NCBI GenBank assembly: GCA_020350425.1 | Contig: CP070716.1 | Coordinates: forward strand, 1,832,887-1,893,880 | Source: Gemmatimonadota bacterium | GTDB lineage: Bacteria > Gemmatimonadota > Gemmatimonadetes > Gemmatimonadales > GWC2-71-9 | Length of the DNA: 60,994 nucleotides | Direction: 5' to 3' | Shown: positions 28,268 through 37,188 of the stretch, one piece after another | How the letters are laid out: each line of letters opens with the position of its first letter | How positions within the stretch are numbered: position 1 is the stretch's first letter | Program-made: the position numbers and the translations under genes | The notes under the pieces: generated by a model | Database searches by the model: none | Seen by the model: only the letters and a program-made list of their open reading frames with translations | Told to the model about the DNA's origin: nothing

Positions 28268-29031
28268 TGGAGCTCGTCGTGCTGGGAAGCGGCACCGCGG
28301 CGCCGACGGCCGAGCGCACGGCGCCGGCCCATTGGGTGGAGGCCGGACCGGTCAAGCTGCTGCTCGACTGTGGCGCGGGGGTCCTACACCGCGCGGCCGC
28401 GTTCGGCGTGCCGTGGGCCGCGGCAACACACCTGGCGATCACCCACTTCCACCCCGACCACTGGGGCGAGCTTGCGGCGTACCTCTTCGCGCTGCGCTGG
28501 GGCATCGAGCCGGCCCGCAGCGCTCCGCTCATGCTGCTCGGGCCGCCGGGTTTGCTGCTTCGGCTGGAGCGGCTGGCGGGCGCCTTCGGCGGCTGGGTGC
28601 TGGAGCCCGAGTTTCCGCTGGAAGTGGTCGAGATCGCGGCGGGCGCCACCAGGGAGCTGAGCCCCGGCATTACGCTCGAGACGTGCGACACGCCCCATAC
28701 CTCGGAGAGCATCGCCTACGCCGTCCGGACCGGCGAGGCACGGCTGGTGTACACGGGAGATACGGGACCGAGCGAGGCGCTGGCCCGCTGGGCCGCCGGG
28801 TGCGACCTGCTGCTGGCCGAGTGCTCGCTACCCGATGAGCGAGCCATCGGGGTACATTTAACCCCCACGCAGGCCGGTGCGCTGGCGCACGCCGCGCGCG
28901 CCCGGCGGCTGGTGCTGACGCATTTCTATCCGGTGTTCGGCGCGACCGACCCGGTGCGCGCGGCCGCTCGGGAGTTCCACGGGGAGATCGTCGCCGCCCG
29001 AGACGGCGACCGTTTTGTCATAGGGACGTAA
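28267..29031 (+). CDS. Metallo-beta-lactamase-fold hydrolase (RNase Z-like)
   Basis: A 254-residue protein beginning at GTG 28267, one base inside the preceding stop. It shows VVLGSGTAAPTAERTAPAHWVE, the metal motif THFHPDHWGEL, then DTPHTSESIAYAV, VYTGDTGPSE, LLLAECSLPDE and a final LVLTHFYPV. This is the arrangement of RNase Z/ElaC-type MBL proteins, but it is shorter than true tRNase Z and lacks an obvious flexible arm, so it may act on another phosphodiester or ester. It precedes aroF by two bases. Confidence 0.88.
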   Translation: MELVVLGSGTAAPTAERTAPAHWVEAGPVKLLLDCGAGVLHRAAAFGVPWAAATHLAITHFHPDHWGELAAYLFALRWGIEPARSAPLMLLGPPGLLLRLERLAGAFGGWVLEPEFPLEVVEIAAGATRELSPGITLETCDTPHTSESIAYAVRTGEARLVYTGDTGPSEALARWAAGCDLLLAECSLPDERAIGVHLTPTQAGALAHAARARRLVLTHFYPVFGATDPVRAAAREFHGEIVAARDGDRFVIGT

Positions 29032-29033
29032 CG

Positions 29034-30077
29034 ATGCTGGTTGTGATGCAGCACGACGCGAGCGGCGATGAGATCCAGCGCGTCGTGGACACCATCGAAG
29101 AGCTGGGCTACGAGGCCCGCCCCATGCCGGGCAAGCAGCGCACCGCCGTCGGCCTGGTGGGCAACGACGGGCGTGTGGACGCCTCCCGCCTGGCGGCGCT
29201 GCCCGGCGTCAAAGAGATCATCCACGTCACGCAGCCGTACAAGCAGGTTTCCCGCGAGTGGAAGGAGGAGTCCACCGTGGTGCGGCTGCCCGGCGGCCTG
29301 CGCATCGGCGGCAACGAGGTGGTGGTGATCGCCGGCCCCTGCTCGGTGGAGAGCGAGGAGCAGATCATCCAGACGGCGCGCTCGGTCCGCGCGTCCGGCG
29401 CCGCGATGCTCAGGGGCGGCGCGTTCAAGCCGCGCTCGTCGCCCTACTCGTTCCAGGGACTCGGGGAGGAGGGGCTCAAGCTCCTGGCCAAGGCGCGGGA
29501 AGAGACCGGGCTGCTGGTGGTGACCGAGGCGATGGATGCCGAGGGCGTGGATCTGGTGACGCAATACGCCGACGTGATCCAGATCGGCGCGCGCAACATG
29601 CAGAACTCCTCGCTGCTCAAGCGCGCGGGCCGCGCCGGCAAGCCGGTGCTGCTCAAGCGGGGCATCGCGGCCACGATCACCGAGCTGCTGCTCTCCGCCG
29701 AGTACCTGTTGGCCGAGGGCAACCACGACGTGATCTTGTGCGAGCGCGGCGTCCGCGGGTTCGACAACGCCACGCGCAACGTGTTCGACCTCGCCGCCAT
29801 CACCGTGGTGCACGGACTCTCGCATCTGCCGATCATCGCCGATCCCAGCCACGCCACGGGATGGCGTGACAAGGTGACGCCGATGGCGCGGGCCGCGGTG
29901 GCCGCCGGTGCCGACGGCGTGATGGTGGAGGTGCACCAGCAGCCCGACCGTGCGCTGTCCGACGGCGCACAGAGTCTCTACCCCGAACAGTTCGCCGAGC
30001 TGATGCGGGAGATCCGGGTGATCGCCGAGGCAATCGGGCGCGTAGTGGCCGAACCGCTCCCGGCGGTGAGCGCGTGA
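29034..30077 (+). CDS. aroF: 3-deoxy-7-phosphoheptulonate synthase (DAHP synthase)
   Basis: A 347-residue class I-beta enzyme that joins phosphoenolpyruvate and erythrose 4-phosphate, the first step of the shikimate pathway. Residues 1-70 are an ACT/ferredoxin-like regulatory domain (MLVVMQHDASGDEIQRVVD); from about 95 the TIM barrel shows VVVIAGPCSVESEEQ, RGGAFKPRSSPYSFQGLG, QIGARNMQN, LLKRG, LCERGVRGF and IADPSHATG. These match Thermotoga/Bacillus-type DAHP synthase, usually feedback-regulated through the N-terminal domain. The stop overlaps the LolA-like gene (GTGA). Confidence 0.96.
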   Translation: MLVVMQHDASGDEIQRVVDTIEELGYEARPMPGKQRTAVGLVGNDGRVDASRLAALPGVKEIIHVTQPYKQVSREWKEESTVVRLPGGLRIGGNEVVVIAGPCSVESEEQIIQTARSVRASGAAMLRGGAFKPRSSPYSFQGLGEEGLKLLAKAREETGLLVVTEAMDAEGVDLVTQYADVIQIGARNMQNSSLLKRAGRAGKPVLLKRGIAATITELLLSAEYLLAEGNHDVILCERGVRGFDNATRNVFDLAAITVVHGLSHLPIIADPSHATGWRDKVTPMARAAVAAGADGVMVEVHQQPDRALSDGAQSLYPEQFAELMREIRVIAEAIGRVVAEPLPAVSA

Positions 30078-30730
30078 GGTTGCTTCCCGGCGCCGCAGCC
30101 CTGGCGGCGCTCACTCTCACCGCCGCCCCCGCCCCGGCACAGGACGCCGCGACGGCCCTCGACCGCGCCGAGCGGGCCTACCGCGCCACCAACACCCTCA
30201 CTGCCGAGTTCGCGCAGATCCTGGTGAACCCCATGCTGGGCGACCCGGAGGTCACACGGGGCCTGTTGTTCCTCGATCCCCCCGAGCGCTTCGCCATGCG
30301 GTGGACCCAGCCCGCCGGCGAGCGGGTGGTGGCCGACGGCGTGTGGCTCTGGGCGTTTGCGCCGAGCAGCGTGCCCGATCAGGTGATTCGCCAGCCCATT
30401 CCCCGGTACGGCCCGTCGTCGCCCGAGCTCATCGGGCAGTTCGTGAACCGGCCGCTGGACCGCTACGACGCGCGCTACGTCGGAGCCGAGACGGTGGAGG
30501 GTGAGGTCACCGACGTGGTGCACCTCGTGCCCAAGCGTGACGACATGCCGTTCCGTGACGCCGAGATCGCCATCGCACGCAGCGACGGGATGCTCAGGCG
30601 CATTAAGGTGACCGAGGCCTCGGGCCAGCGGCGCACCTTGGTATTCGCCAACCTGCGGGTCAACGCATCGATTCCGGCGACCGAGCTGCGGTTCGACGTG
30701 CCGGATGGGGTGAGAGTCGTCACGCCATAG
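30074..30730 (+). CDS. LolA-like periplasmic lipoprotein carrier
   Basis: A 218-residue protein starting at GTG 30074 with a signal peptide (about 1-22, ending APAPAQ). The mature part has the LolA pattern: RAYRATNTLTAEFAQILVNP, GLLFLDPPERFAMRWTQP, VVADGVWLWAF, and later VHLVPKRDD and IKVTEASGQRRTLVFANLRVN. LolA carries lipoproteins from LolCDE to the outer membrane. Because it sits after aroF instead of with other lol genes, a more distant outer-membrane carrier role is possible. Confidence 0.85.
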   Translation: MRLLPGAAALAALTLTAAPAPAQDAATALDRAERAYRATNTLTAEFAQILVNPMLGDPEVTRGLLFLDPPERFAMRWTQPAGERVVADGVWLWAFAPSSVPDQVIRQPIPRYGPSSPELIGQFVNRPLDRYDARYVGAETVEGEVTDVVHLVPKRDDMPFRDAEIAIARSDGMLRRIKVTEASGQRRTLVFANLRVNASIPATELRFDVPDGVRVVTP

Positions 30731-30832
30731 TGGATTCCCCCACAGCACTCCGCGCGGCGTTGCGGGCAACAGTACCTCACTACAGATTCCACACAACCGA
30801 ATTCACTTCCCCACGCACTTCGAGGCACACTC

Positions 30833-32764
30833 ATGTCGGTAAAGCGCACGCTCACCGCCGCCACGCTGGTTTCCATCGCAGTCGCAGCGCCCGCCCTCGC
30901 CCAGGACCCGATCCCCCCAGCCGAGGCGCTGGAGGGTGCGTTCCAGGCACAGAAGCACTTCTCCCCCTACGCGGGGCGCAACTTCCCCACCCAGGTGTAC
31001 TGGGGTGACACGCACCTGCATACGGGCCTGTCCATGGACGCGGGCGCTTTCGGGGCGCGGCTCACGCCGGAGGACGCGTATCGCTTCGCGCGGGGCGAGG
31101 AGCTCACCTCGTCCACCGGCCTGCAGGTGAAGCTGGGCCGGCCGCTCGACTTCCTGGTCGTGGCCGATCACTCCGACAACATGGGCTTCTTCCCACGGCT
31201 GTTCGCCGGCGACCCCGGTATGTTGGCCGACCCCACTGGCCGGCGCTGGTACGACATGGTGCAGGCCGGTGGTCAGCAGGGTGTCGCGGCCGCCGTCGAG
31301 GTCATCGTCGCGTTCTCGCAGAACCAGTTTCCCGAGGCATTGGCTTCCCTACCGGGGAGCCCGGCCTACCGCGCGGCGTGGGAGGAGATGATCGACGCGG
31401 CCGACGAGTACAACGATCCCGGTGAGTTCACGGCGTTCATCGGCTACGAGTGGACCTCCAACACGGCCGGGAACAACCTGCACCGCGTCGTGATCTTCCG
31501 GGACGACGGCGCCAAGGCCACTGTTGTAGAGCCCTATACAACGCTGGCACCGCTAGGCAGCGACAACCCGCGCGACCTGTGGAACTGGATGCAGGCGTAC
31601 GAGGACAAGACGGGTGGGCAGGTGCTGGCGATCGCGCACAACGGCAATCTCAGCAACGGCATCATGTTCCCGATCGTGGACTCGTTCACGGGTCGGCGGT
31701 TCGACCGCGCCTACGCCGAGACGCGCGCGGCGTGGGAGCCCCTCTACGAAGCCACCCAGATCAAGGGCGACGGCGAGGCGCACCCGTACCTCTCGCCGAC
31801 CGACGAGTTCGCCGACTACGAGACCTGGGACAAGGGCAACCTCGACCTCAGCGTGGCGAAGCAGAACGACATGCTGCAGTACGAGTACGCCAGGTCAGGC
31901 CTGCAGATCGGGCTGCAGCTCGAGCGGCAGCTCGGCGTGAACCCCTACAAGTTCGGCATGATCGGCTCGACCGACAGCCACACCGGCCTCGCCACCGCCG
32001 AGGAGGAGAACTTCTTCGGCAAGCACTCCGGCACCGAGCCGGGACCCGAGCGCTACAAGCACCCGATGGCGGAAACGCCGAACGGGCGCTACGAGAGCTG
32101 GGACATGGTCTCGTCCGGCTACGCCGCAGTGTGGGCCACCGAGAACACGCGCGAGGCGATCTTCGACGCCATGATGCGGCGGGAGACGTACGCCACCACC
32201 GGCTCGCGCATGCTGGTGCGGTTCTTCGGCGGGTGGGAGTTCACCGCCGCGGACGCGCAGAGCCGGCTCCCCGGCGCGCTGGGCTACACCAAGGGCGTGC
32301 CGATGGGCGCCGACCTGCCGGCGCGATCGGGCAACGGGGCGCCGACGTTCCTGGTGGCCGCGCTGAAGGATCCGTTCTCGGGCAACCTCGACCGCATCCA
32401 GATCGTGAAGGGCTGGCTGGATGCACGTGGTGAGCGGCACGAGCAGGTGTACGACGTCACCTGGAGCGATACCGACCGCCGCCAGCCCGGCGCCGACGGC
32501 AAGCTCCCCCCAGTGGGCAACACCGTCGACGTGGCCAACGCGACGTGGACCAACACCATCGGCGCGCCGGAGCTGATCACGGTGTGGACCGATCCCGACT
32601 TCGACCCGTCGCAGCCCGCCGTGTACTACGCGCGCGTGCTCGAGATCCCGACGCCACGCTGGACGGCGTACGACGCCAAGCGGTACGGGATCACGATGGA
32701 TCCCGAGGTCCCGATGACGACCCAGGAGCGGGCCTACACCAGCCCGATCTGGTACACGCCGTAA
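30833..32764 (+). CDS. DUF3604 secreted protein
   Basis: A 643-residue protein with a signal peptide (about 1-23, ALAQ). It opens with the DUF3604 hallmark YWGDTHLHTGLSMDAGAFG, then DFLVVADHSDNMG, FTAFIGYEWTSN, IAHNGN, MIGSTDSHTGLA and METYATTGSRMLVRFFGGW-like motifs (RRETYATTGSR). The His/Asp pattern (GDTHLHT, ADHSD, HN, DSH) resembles PHP-type metal hydrolases, so a metal-dependent esterase or phosphatase role is plausible but unproven. A weak promoter (TTGCGG 30760, TACAGA 30781) lies upstream. It is followed by a beta-barrel, a PPIase and a HupE-like gene. Confidence 0.9.
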   Translation: MSVKRTLTAATLVSIAVAAPALAQDPIPPAEALEGAFQAQKHFSPYAGRNFPTQVYWGDTHLHTGLSMDAGAFGARLTPEDAYRFARGEELTSSTGLQVKLGRPLDFLVVADHSDNMGFFPRLFAGDPGMLADPTGRRWYDMVQAGGQQGVAAAVEVIVAFSQNQFPEALASLPGSPAYRAAWEEMIDAADEYNDPGEFTAFIGYEWTSNTAGNNLHRVVIFRDDGAKATVVEPYTTLAPLGSDNPRDLWNWMQAYEDKTGGQVLAIAHNGNLSNGIMFPIVDSFTGRRFDRAYAETRAAWEPLYEATQIKGDGEAHPYLSPTDEFADYETWDKGNLDLSVAKQNDMLQYEYARSGLQIGLQLERQLGVNPYKFGMIGSTDSHTGLATAEEENFFGKHSGTEPGPERYKHPMAETPNGRYESWDMVSSGYAAVWATENTREAIFDAMMRRETYATTGSRMLVRFFGGWEFTAADAQSRLPGALGYTKGVPMGADLPARSGNGAPTFLVAALKDPFSGNLDRIQIVKGWLDARGERHEQVYDVTWSDTDRRQPGADGKLPPVGNTVDVANATWTNTIGAPELITVWTDPDFDPSQPAVYYARVLEIPTPRWTAYDAKRYGITMDPEVPMTTQERAYTSPIWYTP

Positions 32765-32922
32765 CGAGCGGCTCGATTCACGAGCGACGCGGGCCGGCCT
32801 GGACAGCCCAACGGCACCCTGTTTGGCCCATCGGTTTGACGTGCCGAGCCCAGGGGGTGACCGATGCGCCCCCCCCGAATGAACCACGAACGTCGCGGAA
32901 CACGCGACACGGGAGAGACATC

Positions 32923-33777
32923 ATGCGTCATCGCACCAGGGCCATCACGTGGGCGCTGCTGCTCGCAGGCATGCCACTGGCGCTCGGCGTGGTGCCGCTC
33001 GCGGCTCAAGAACAGACGCGCGAGTCCATGGCGTTGGACAATACCGCAGCCCAGTGGTCTTTCCAGTTCGCCTACCAGCGGATGCTGGACTACCGACAGG
33101 ACACGCTGGCCAACGGCTTCGTCCGCCCCGCGGGCAACAAGGGATACGCCCAGTTCCGCATGGTGGCACCCATTTCGCTCGGCACGGTGACCATCCTGCC
33201 GCGCCTGACGGCGCGCCTCTCCGAGAACAAGGACGGAGAGTGGGGGCTCTCACCTACTGACCTGTTCGCACTCATCGTGCCGTTCCAATGGTCCACCGGC
33301 CGCCTCGGTGTCGGCCCGGATCTGGTGTTCCCCGGCAGCGCCAAGGTGGGCAGCAACGAGTGGGCTTATGGGCTCGCGGGCGCGGTGATTCAGCGGTTCT
33401 TCGACGAGAAGTTGATGGTCGGGCTGCTGCTGCAGCAGACGTGGGGCCGCCGCGACGTGATCGACCCGGATCAGCCCGTGCCCACCGACAGCACCGAGAC
33501 GGGAGCCAACCCGATCATCATCAACCCGTTCGTCAATCTCCAGCTCGGAAACGGGTGGTATCTGGGCACCAACGATTTGCAGGCACAGTACAGCTGGGAG
33601 TTCGGCGGCTGGAAGCTCCCGGTCGGCGCACGCCTCGGGTACGTGCTGGTGCGCCCCAAGAACTCCTGGAACTTCTACGTCGAGTACGCCACGGACTTCG
33701 CCACCGGCGATTGGCCAGGCGCGGCTGCGAAGCACAAGGTCCGCATCAACGCGTCGTTCTCGATTCCGGTGGGGTGA
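32923..33777 (+). CDS. Outer-membrane beta-barrel protein
   Basis: A 284-residue protein starting at ATG 32923, chosen for the GGGAGAG Shine-Dalgarno and the signal peptide that follows (about 1-28, VPLAAQ). The mature part is made of alternating hydrophobic strands with aromatic girdles (GYAQFRMVAPISLG, LSPTDLFALIVPFQWS, GLAGAVIQRFFDEKLMVGLLLQQTWG, INPFVNLQLGNGWYLG) and ends with KVRINASFSIPVG, typical of a 10-12-strand barrel. Function is unknown; it may be the outer-membrane partner of the DUF3604 protein. The 32765-32922 gap shows only the Shine-Dalgarno. Confidence 0.8.
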   Translation: MRHRTRAITWALLLAGMPLALGVVPLAAQEQTRESMALDNTAAQWSFQFAYQRMLDYRQDTLANGFVRPAGNKGYAQFRMVAPISLGTVTILPRLTARLSENKDGEWGLSPTDLFALIVPFQWSTGRLGVGPDLVFPGSAKVGSNEWAYGLAGAVIQRFFDEKLMVGLLLQQTWGRRDVIDPDQPVPTDSTETGANPIIINPFVNLQLGNGWYLGTNDLQAQYSWEFGGWKLPVGARLGYVLVRPKNSWNFYVEYATDFATGDWPGAAAKHKVRINASFSIPVG

Positions 33778-33943
33778 GATCACACGTTGCTGTGGAGCGG
33801 CTACTCGGCGGCCCGTCGCGTTCACCCTGCAGGCCGAGCCTCCACGAGGTGACGCGGGAAGAGTCGCAGATGTCCTCGCGCAGGCGACCACACGCTGCTG
33901 GCGACATCGCCGGTCAGATCTGGTAACCGCCGTAGCGACTCCG

Positions 33944-33949
33944 TAGGTT
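33944..33949 (+). promoter_or_regulatory. Putative -10 box of the PPIase/HupE operon
   Basis: TAGGTT, of the same type as the -10 boxes before the SPOR lipoprotein and MBL genes, lies seven bases before an ATG at 33957. No good -35 is visible (TGGTAA at 33921 is the nearest). The remainder of 33778-33943 shows no gene or clear structure. Confidence 0.35.
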
Positions 33950-33956
33950 CGGACCG

Positions 33957-34037
33957 ATGCGGGCCGGTCCGGGAACGTCGACGTCACCCGGCTCGGCCCG
34001 CACCCTCAGAGTACGGGAAACGACTGACCGACAATGA
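33957..34037 (+). CDS. Possible 26-residue leader peptide, overlapping the PPIase start
   Basis: An ATG placed seven bases after TAGGTT starts a 26-codon frame (MRAGPGTSTSPGS and on, Ser/Thr/Arg-rich) that ends in TGA at 34035-34037, overlapping the next gene's ATG by four bases (ATGA). No Shine-Dalgarno precedes either ATG. It could be a leaderless leader peptide that delivers ribosomes to the PPIase start, or a chance frame. There is no family resemblance. Confidence 0.35.
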   Translation: MRAGPGTSTSPGSARTLRVRETTDRQ

Positions 34038-34936
34038 ACGAAAAACTCACACGCTGGCTGCGCGAGCCGCTGGTGCACTTTCTGGCCATCGGCGTGGCGC
34101 TGTTCGCCGTGAACGCCCTGCTCACCCGCGGGGAGTCGAACGACGCAGCCGACCGCCGCGTCACGGTGACGGAGGCGGAGGTCCGGTGGCTGCGCGACAC
34201 CTGGCAGAGCCGCTGGCAGCGCCCCCCCACCCAGGCGGAGCTGCGGGGCCTGGTGGACGACTACGTGCGCCAGGAGATCCTCTACCGCGAGGCCATCGCC
34301 ATGGGACTCGACCGGGACGACGAGGTCATCCGGCGGCGCATGGTGCAGAAGATCGAGTTTCTCACCAACGACCTGGCAACCCAGGTGCAGCCCACCGAGC
34401 CGCAACTCCAGGCCTACTTCCAGCAGAACCTCGACCGCTACCGCATTCCCGAACTGCGCAGCTTCGCGCACGTCTACTTCAACCTCGACCAGCGCGGTGA
34501 GGCAGCCGTTGCGGATGCGGAGCAGCTCGTCGCCCGGCTTCGCAGCGAAACACCCGGCACCGTGCGCCCCGCCGAGCTGGGGGACCGCTTCATGCTGCAG
34601 CATGAGTACCGGCTGCAGAGTGAGCAGGACGTCGGGCGGATCTTCGGTCAGCGCTTCGCCGGCGCGCTGTTCGAGCTGGAGCCTGGCGAGTGGCAGGGCC
34701 CGATCGGCTCCGGCTACGGGCTGCACCTCGCGTACGTAACGGAGGTCGAAGAGCCGCAAATGCCCACCCTGGCGCTGGTTCGCGGCGACGTGCTGCGGGA
34801 TTATGCCTCGGAGCTGCGAGAGCAGGCGAACGACGCGATGCTCGCCAGCGTGCGCAGTCGTTACACCGTGGAGATCGACGAAGCGGCGATCCGCGTGCTG
34901 GCACTCGGCGGGGATTCGTCGGTGGGAGACCGCTGA
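34034..34936 (+). CDS. Membrane-anchored parvulin-type peptidyl-prolyl isomerase
   Basis: A 300-residue protein with one N-terminal transmembrane helix (about 13-30, VHFLAIGVALFAVNALL) and a periplasmic remainder. An N-terminal helical SurA/PrsA-like segment follows (LRGLVDDYVRQEILYREAIAMGL, then RRRMVQKIEFL), then a PpiC-like domain (about 135-235: ELRSFAHVYFN, AEQLVARLRS, GRIFGQRFAGALFELEPGEWQGPIGSGYGLHLAYV). Proteins of this kind often sit beside HupE/UreJ-like and DUF3604 genes; here HupE follows after one base. It probably folds a secreted or outer-membrane partner. Confidence 0.87.
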   Translation: MNEKLTRWLREPLVHFLAIGVALFAVNALLTRGESNDAADRRVTVTEAEVRWLRDTWQSRWQRPPTQAELRGLVDDYVRQEILYREAIAMGLDRDDEVIRRRMVQKIEFLTNDLATQVQPTEPQLQAYFQQNLDRYRIPELRSFAHVYFNLDQRGEAAVADAEQLVARLRSETPGTVRPAELGDRFMLQHEYRLQSEQDVGRIFGQRFAGALFELEPGEWQGPIGSGYGLHLAYVTEVEEPQMPTLALVRGDVLRDYASELREQANDAMLASVRSRYTVEIDEAAIRVLALGGDSSVGDR

Positions 34937-34937
34937 C

Positions 34938-37157
34938 GTGCGTGCGCTGCTACGGGCATTCGTGCTCCTTTCGGCGTTGGCCGTCGCGGCACCCGCCGCG
35001 GCCGATGACGTTCCGCCGGTGCAGGTGCAGCTCAAGGAGCGCGAACCCGGGTCCTTTCTGGTGCAGTGGTTCGTGCCGTCGGTCATTCCGGCGCAGGCGA
35101 TGCCCCACCCCGAGCTGCCGACCCACTGTCGTCCAGAGGGCGAGCGGGTGGTGCTTGCCCAGTCGGGCGGCTGGCTCAACCGCCAGGCGTACCGCTGCCC
35201 CGGAGGGCTCGCCGGCCACGCCATCGGCATTCGCTACCCGGTGCCCAACCCCGCGATCCGCACGGTCATGCGCCTCGAGCTGCTGTCAGGCGAGCGGTTC
35301 GCGCACGCCCTGGGGCCGATGGAGACCGGCTGGCAGGTGCCTGAGGCAAACGTCGGGCCGTTCACTCAGTGGTCGCGCGACGCGCGGAGTTCCGTGCTCG
35401 GCGGCGCACGGCACATTGTGGGTCACTGGGTGCACGTGTCGTTCCTGCTGGCGCTCGTAGTGCTGGGTGGCGCGCTCGGCTCGATCCGGCTCGTGACCGC
35501 GTTCGCGGTTGGGCAGCTCGCGGCGGTCGGGATCACCGTGCTGCTCGGCCGGCCGCTCAGTGCGGTCGTCGCCGAGATCTGCGTTGCCGTCGCCGTGGTG
35601 TTCCTGGCGCGGGAAGCGCTACGGTCAGCGCCGCAGCGGCGGCGCGCGGCCGGCGTGGCCGCCGGGGCCGGGTTGTTCCACGGCGTAGCCCTGGCAGCCT
35701 TGCTGCCGGCCGCTCCCGGCGGGGGCGCCGTTTCCTGGTCGCAGCTCCTCGTGCTCGTGCTGGGGATGGACGCGGCACTCCTCGTGCTGGGCACGATGGC
35801 CGCGTCCCTGGGTCGGCTCGTGACGCGGCGCTCGCCGCTCGCGGGGGCGCGCGGACGCGCGGCCCTGACCTACGTGCTGGGGGGCACCGCCGTCGCCGCC
35901 GCGCTGTCGCTGGCGGTGGCAGGGCAGATCGGTGATGTCGCTGCCACGCCGACCGCCCCACAGCTCCCCGGCGCCGGCGCAGGTCCCACCGGTGCCGGGA
36001 TGCCGGGCTCGCGGCGGGTCGCCACGCAGCGGCTCGACATCCCGATCCAGAGCTACCTGGCGGTGGAGCCGTTCGAGGTGCGACACGAGGCGCTGCTGCG
36101 GCTGCAGGACCTGGCTCCCGAGATCGGCGTGCGCGTGCCTCAGGACGGCGACCTCGCGGTCGCAGCACAGGACGAGGTGGGCCAGCGCCTCGCCGAGTTC
36201 GTCGCCGCGCGAACCACCGTTGCGATCGACGGCGCCCCCGCCGACGGCCTCATCGACCGCGTCAGCTTCATGACCGTCGACCCGCAGGGCGTGCTGCCGC
36301 GGCAGACGCCGGTACCCGAGGCCGTGGACGAGGCGTTCGTGGGCGTGACGGTGGTGTATCTCACCTCAGGAATGCCGCAGAACGTGACCCTCACCTGGGA
36401 GACGTTTCCCGGAGCGGGAGCGGCCATCCCCGCCACGGCGATCGACCCCGAGTCGTCACGCTCGACGATGCTGACGCCCGAGGAGCCGGCGCTGCGCTGG
36501 CAGAACGAGCTCATGGAGAGCCCGGTGCCGACGGTGGCCGCGGTGGCCGTCGAGCCACCCGAGCTGCCGGTACCGCTGCTCTCGCTGCTGTGCGTCGGGC
36601 TGGCGATCACGCTTCTCGCGGTCGCCTGGCGTGGGTGGAACCGCACGACGTCGCTCGCCACCGCTCGCGTCACGCTGGCCCTGGCGTTCGCCGCAACCCC
36701 GCTGGCGCAGGTATCGCTCACCCTCCCGACGTCAATCGGGCGAGTGACGTCACCGCACCAGGCGCGTCGCGTGCTGGCGAGCGTGCTCCCCAACGTCTAC
36801 CGCGCGTTCGAGTTTCGCGACGAGGGCGCGGCCTACGACCGGCTCGCCGTGGCGGTCACGGGGCCCACGCTCACCGACATCTACCTCGAGCACCAGCGCG
36901 CGATGGTGATGGAGGAGCGCGGCGGCGCGCGGGCCCGCGTGGACGCGGTCGAAGTAACCGAGGTCCGAACCGTGGAGCCGCGCGAGGGCGGTGGCTTCGA
37001 CGCCGAAGCTTCGTGGACCGTCGGGGGCACGGTAACGCACTTCGGCCACCGCCACTTTCGCCAGAACCGTTACGACACACGCGTCGCGGTCGTGCCGGTG
37101 GACGGCACGTGGAAGATCGAGTCGATCGAGATCCTGGAGCAAGAGCGGCTGAAGTAA
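34938..37157 (+). CDS. HupE/UreJ-like membrane protein with long C-terminal extension
   Basis: A 739-residue protein starting at GTG 34938 with a signal peptide (about 1-22). Residues 25-150 are a periplasmic beta-rich domain. Residues about 150-345 hold six to seven helices of the HupE/UreJ type (GARHIVGHWVHVSFLLALVV, TAFAVGQLAAVGITVLL, GAGLFHGVALAALL). The family's HxxxDH-like and xxHS metal positions are only partly kept: H154-like and the later FHG remain, but TAFT-x-HS has become TAFAVGQ. A second periplasmic beta domain (about 365-555), one more helix (about 562-580) and a final domain of about 130 residues with WTVGGTVTHFGHRHFRQN follow. Transport of nickel or cobalt is not safe to assume. 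Confidence 0.83.
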   Translation: MRALLRAFVLLSALAVAAPAAADDVPPVQVQLKEREPGSFLVQWFVPSVIPAQAMPHPELPTHCRPEGERVVLAQSGGWLNRQAYRCPGGLAGHAIGIRYPVPNPAIRTVMRLELLSGERFAHALGPMETGWQVPEANVGPFTQWSRDARSSVLGGARHIVGHWVHVSFLLALVVLGGALGSIRLVTAFAVGQLAAVGITVLLGRPLSAVVAEICVAVAVVFLAREALRSAPQRRRAAGVAAGAGLFHGVALAALLPAAPGGGAVSWSQLLVLVLGMDAALLVLGTMAASLGRLVTRRSPLAGARGRAALTYVLGGTAVAAALSLAVAGQIGDVAATPTAPQLPGAGAGPTGAGMPGSRRVATQRLDIPIQSYLAVEPFEVRHEALLRLQDLAPEIGVRVPQDGDLAVAAQDEVGQRLAEFVAARTTVAIDGAPADGLIDRVSFMTVDPQGVLPRQTPVPEAVDEAFVGVTVVYLTSGMPQNVTLTWETFPGAGAAIPATAIDPESSRSTMLTPEEPALRWQNELMESPVPTVAAVAVEPPELPVPLLSLLCVGLAITLLAVAWRGWNRTTSLATARVTLALAFAATPLAQVSLTLPTSIGRVTSPHQARRVLASVLPNVYRAFEFRDEGAAYDRLAVAVTGPTLTDIYLEHQRAMVMEERGGARARVDAVEVTEVRTVEPREGGGFDAEASWTVGGTVTHFGHRHFRQNRYDTRVAVVPVDGTWKIESIEILEQERLK

Positions 37158-37188
37158 CGGCAGCGCAGTTGCTGCGAGGAGACCGAAC

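Noticed and set aside
30760-30788. Strong promoter before the DUF3604 gene
   Set aside because: TTGCGG and TACAGA are present but the spacing is 15 bases, so I mention it only in the gene entry.
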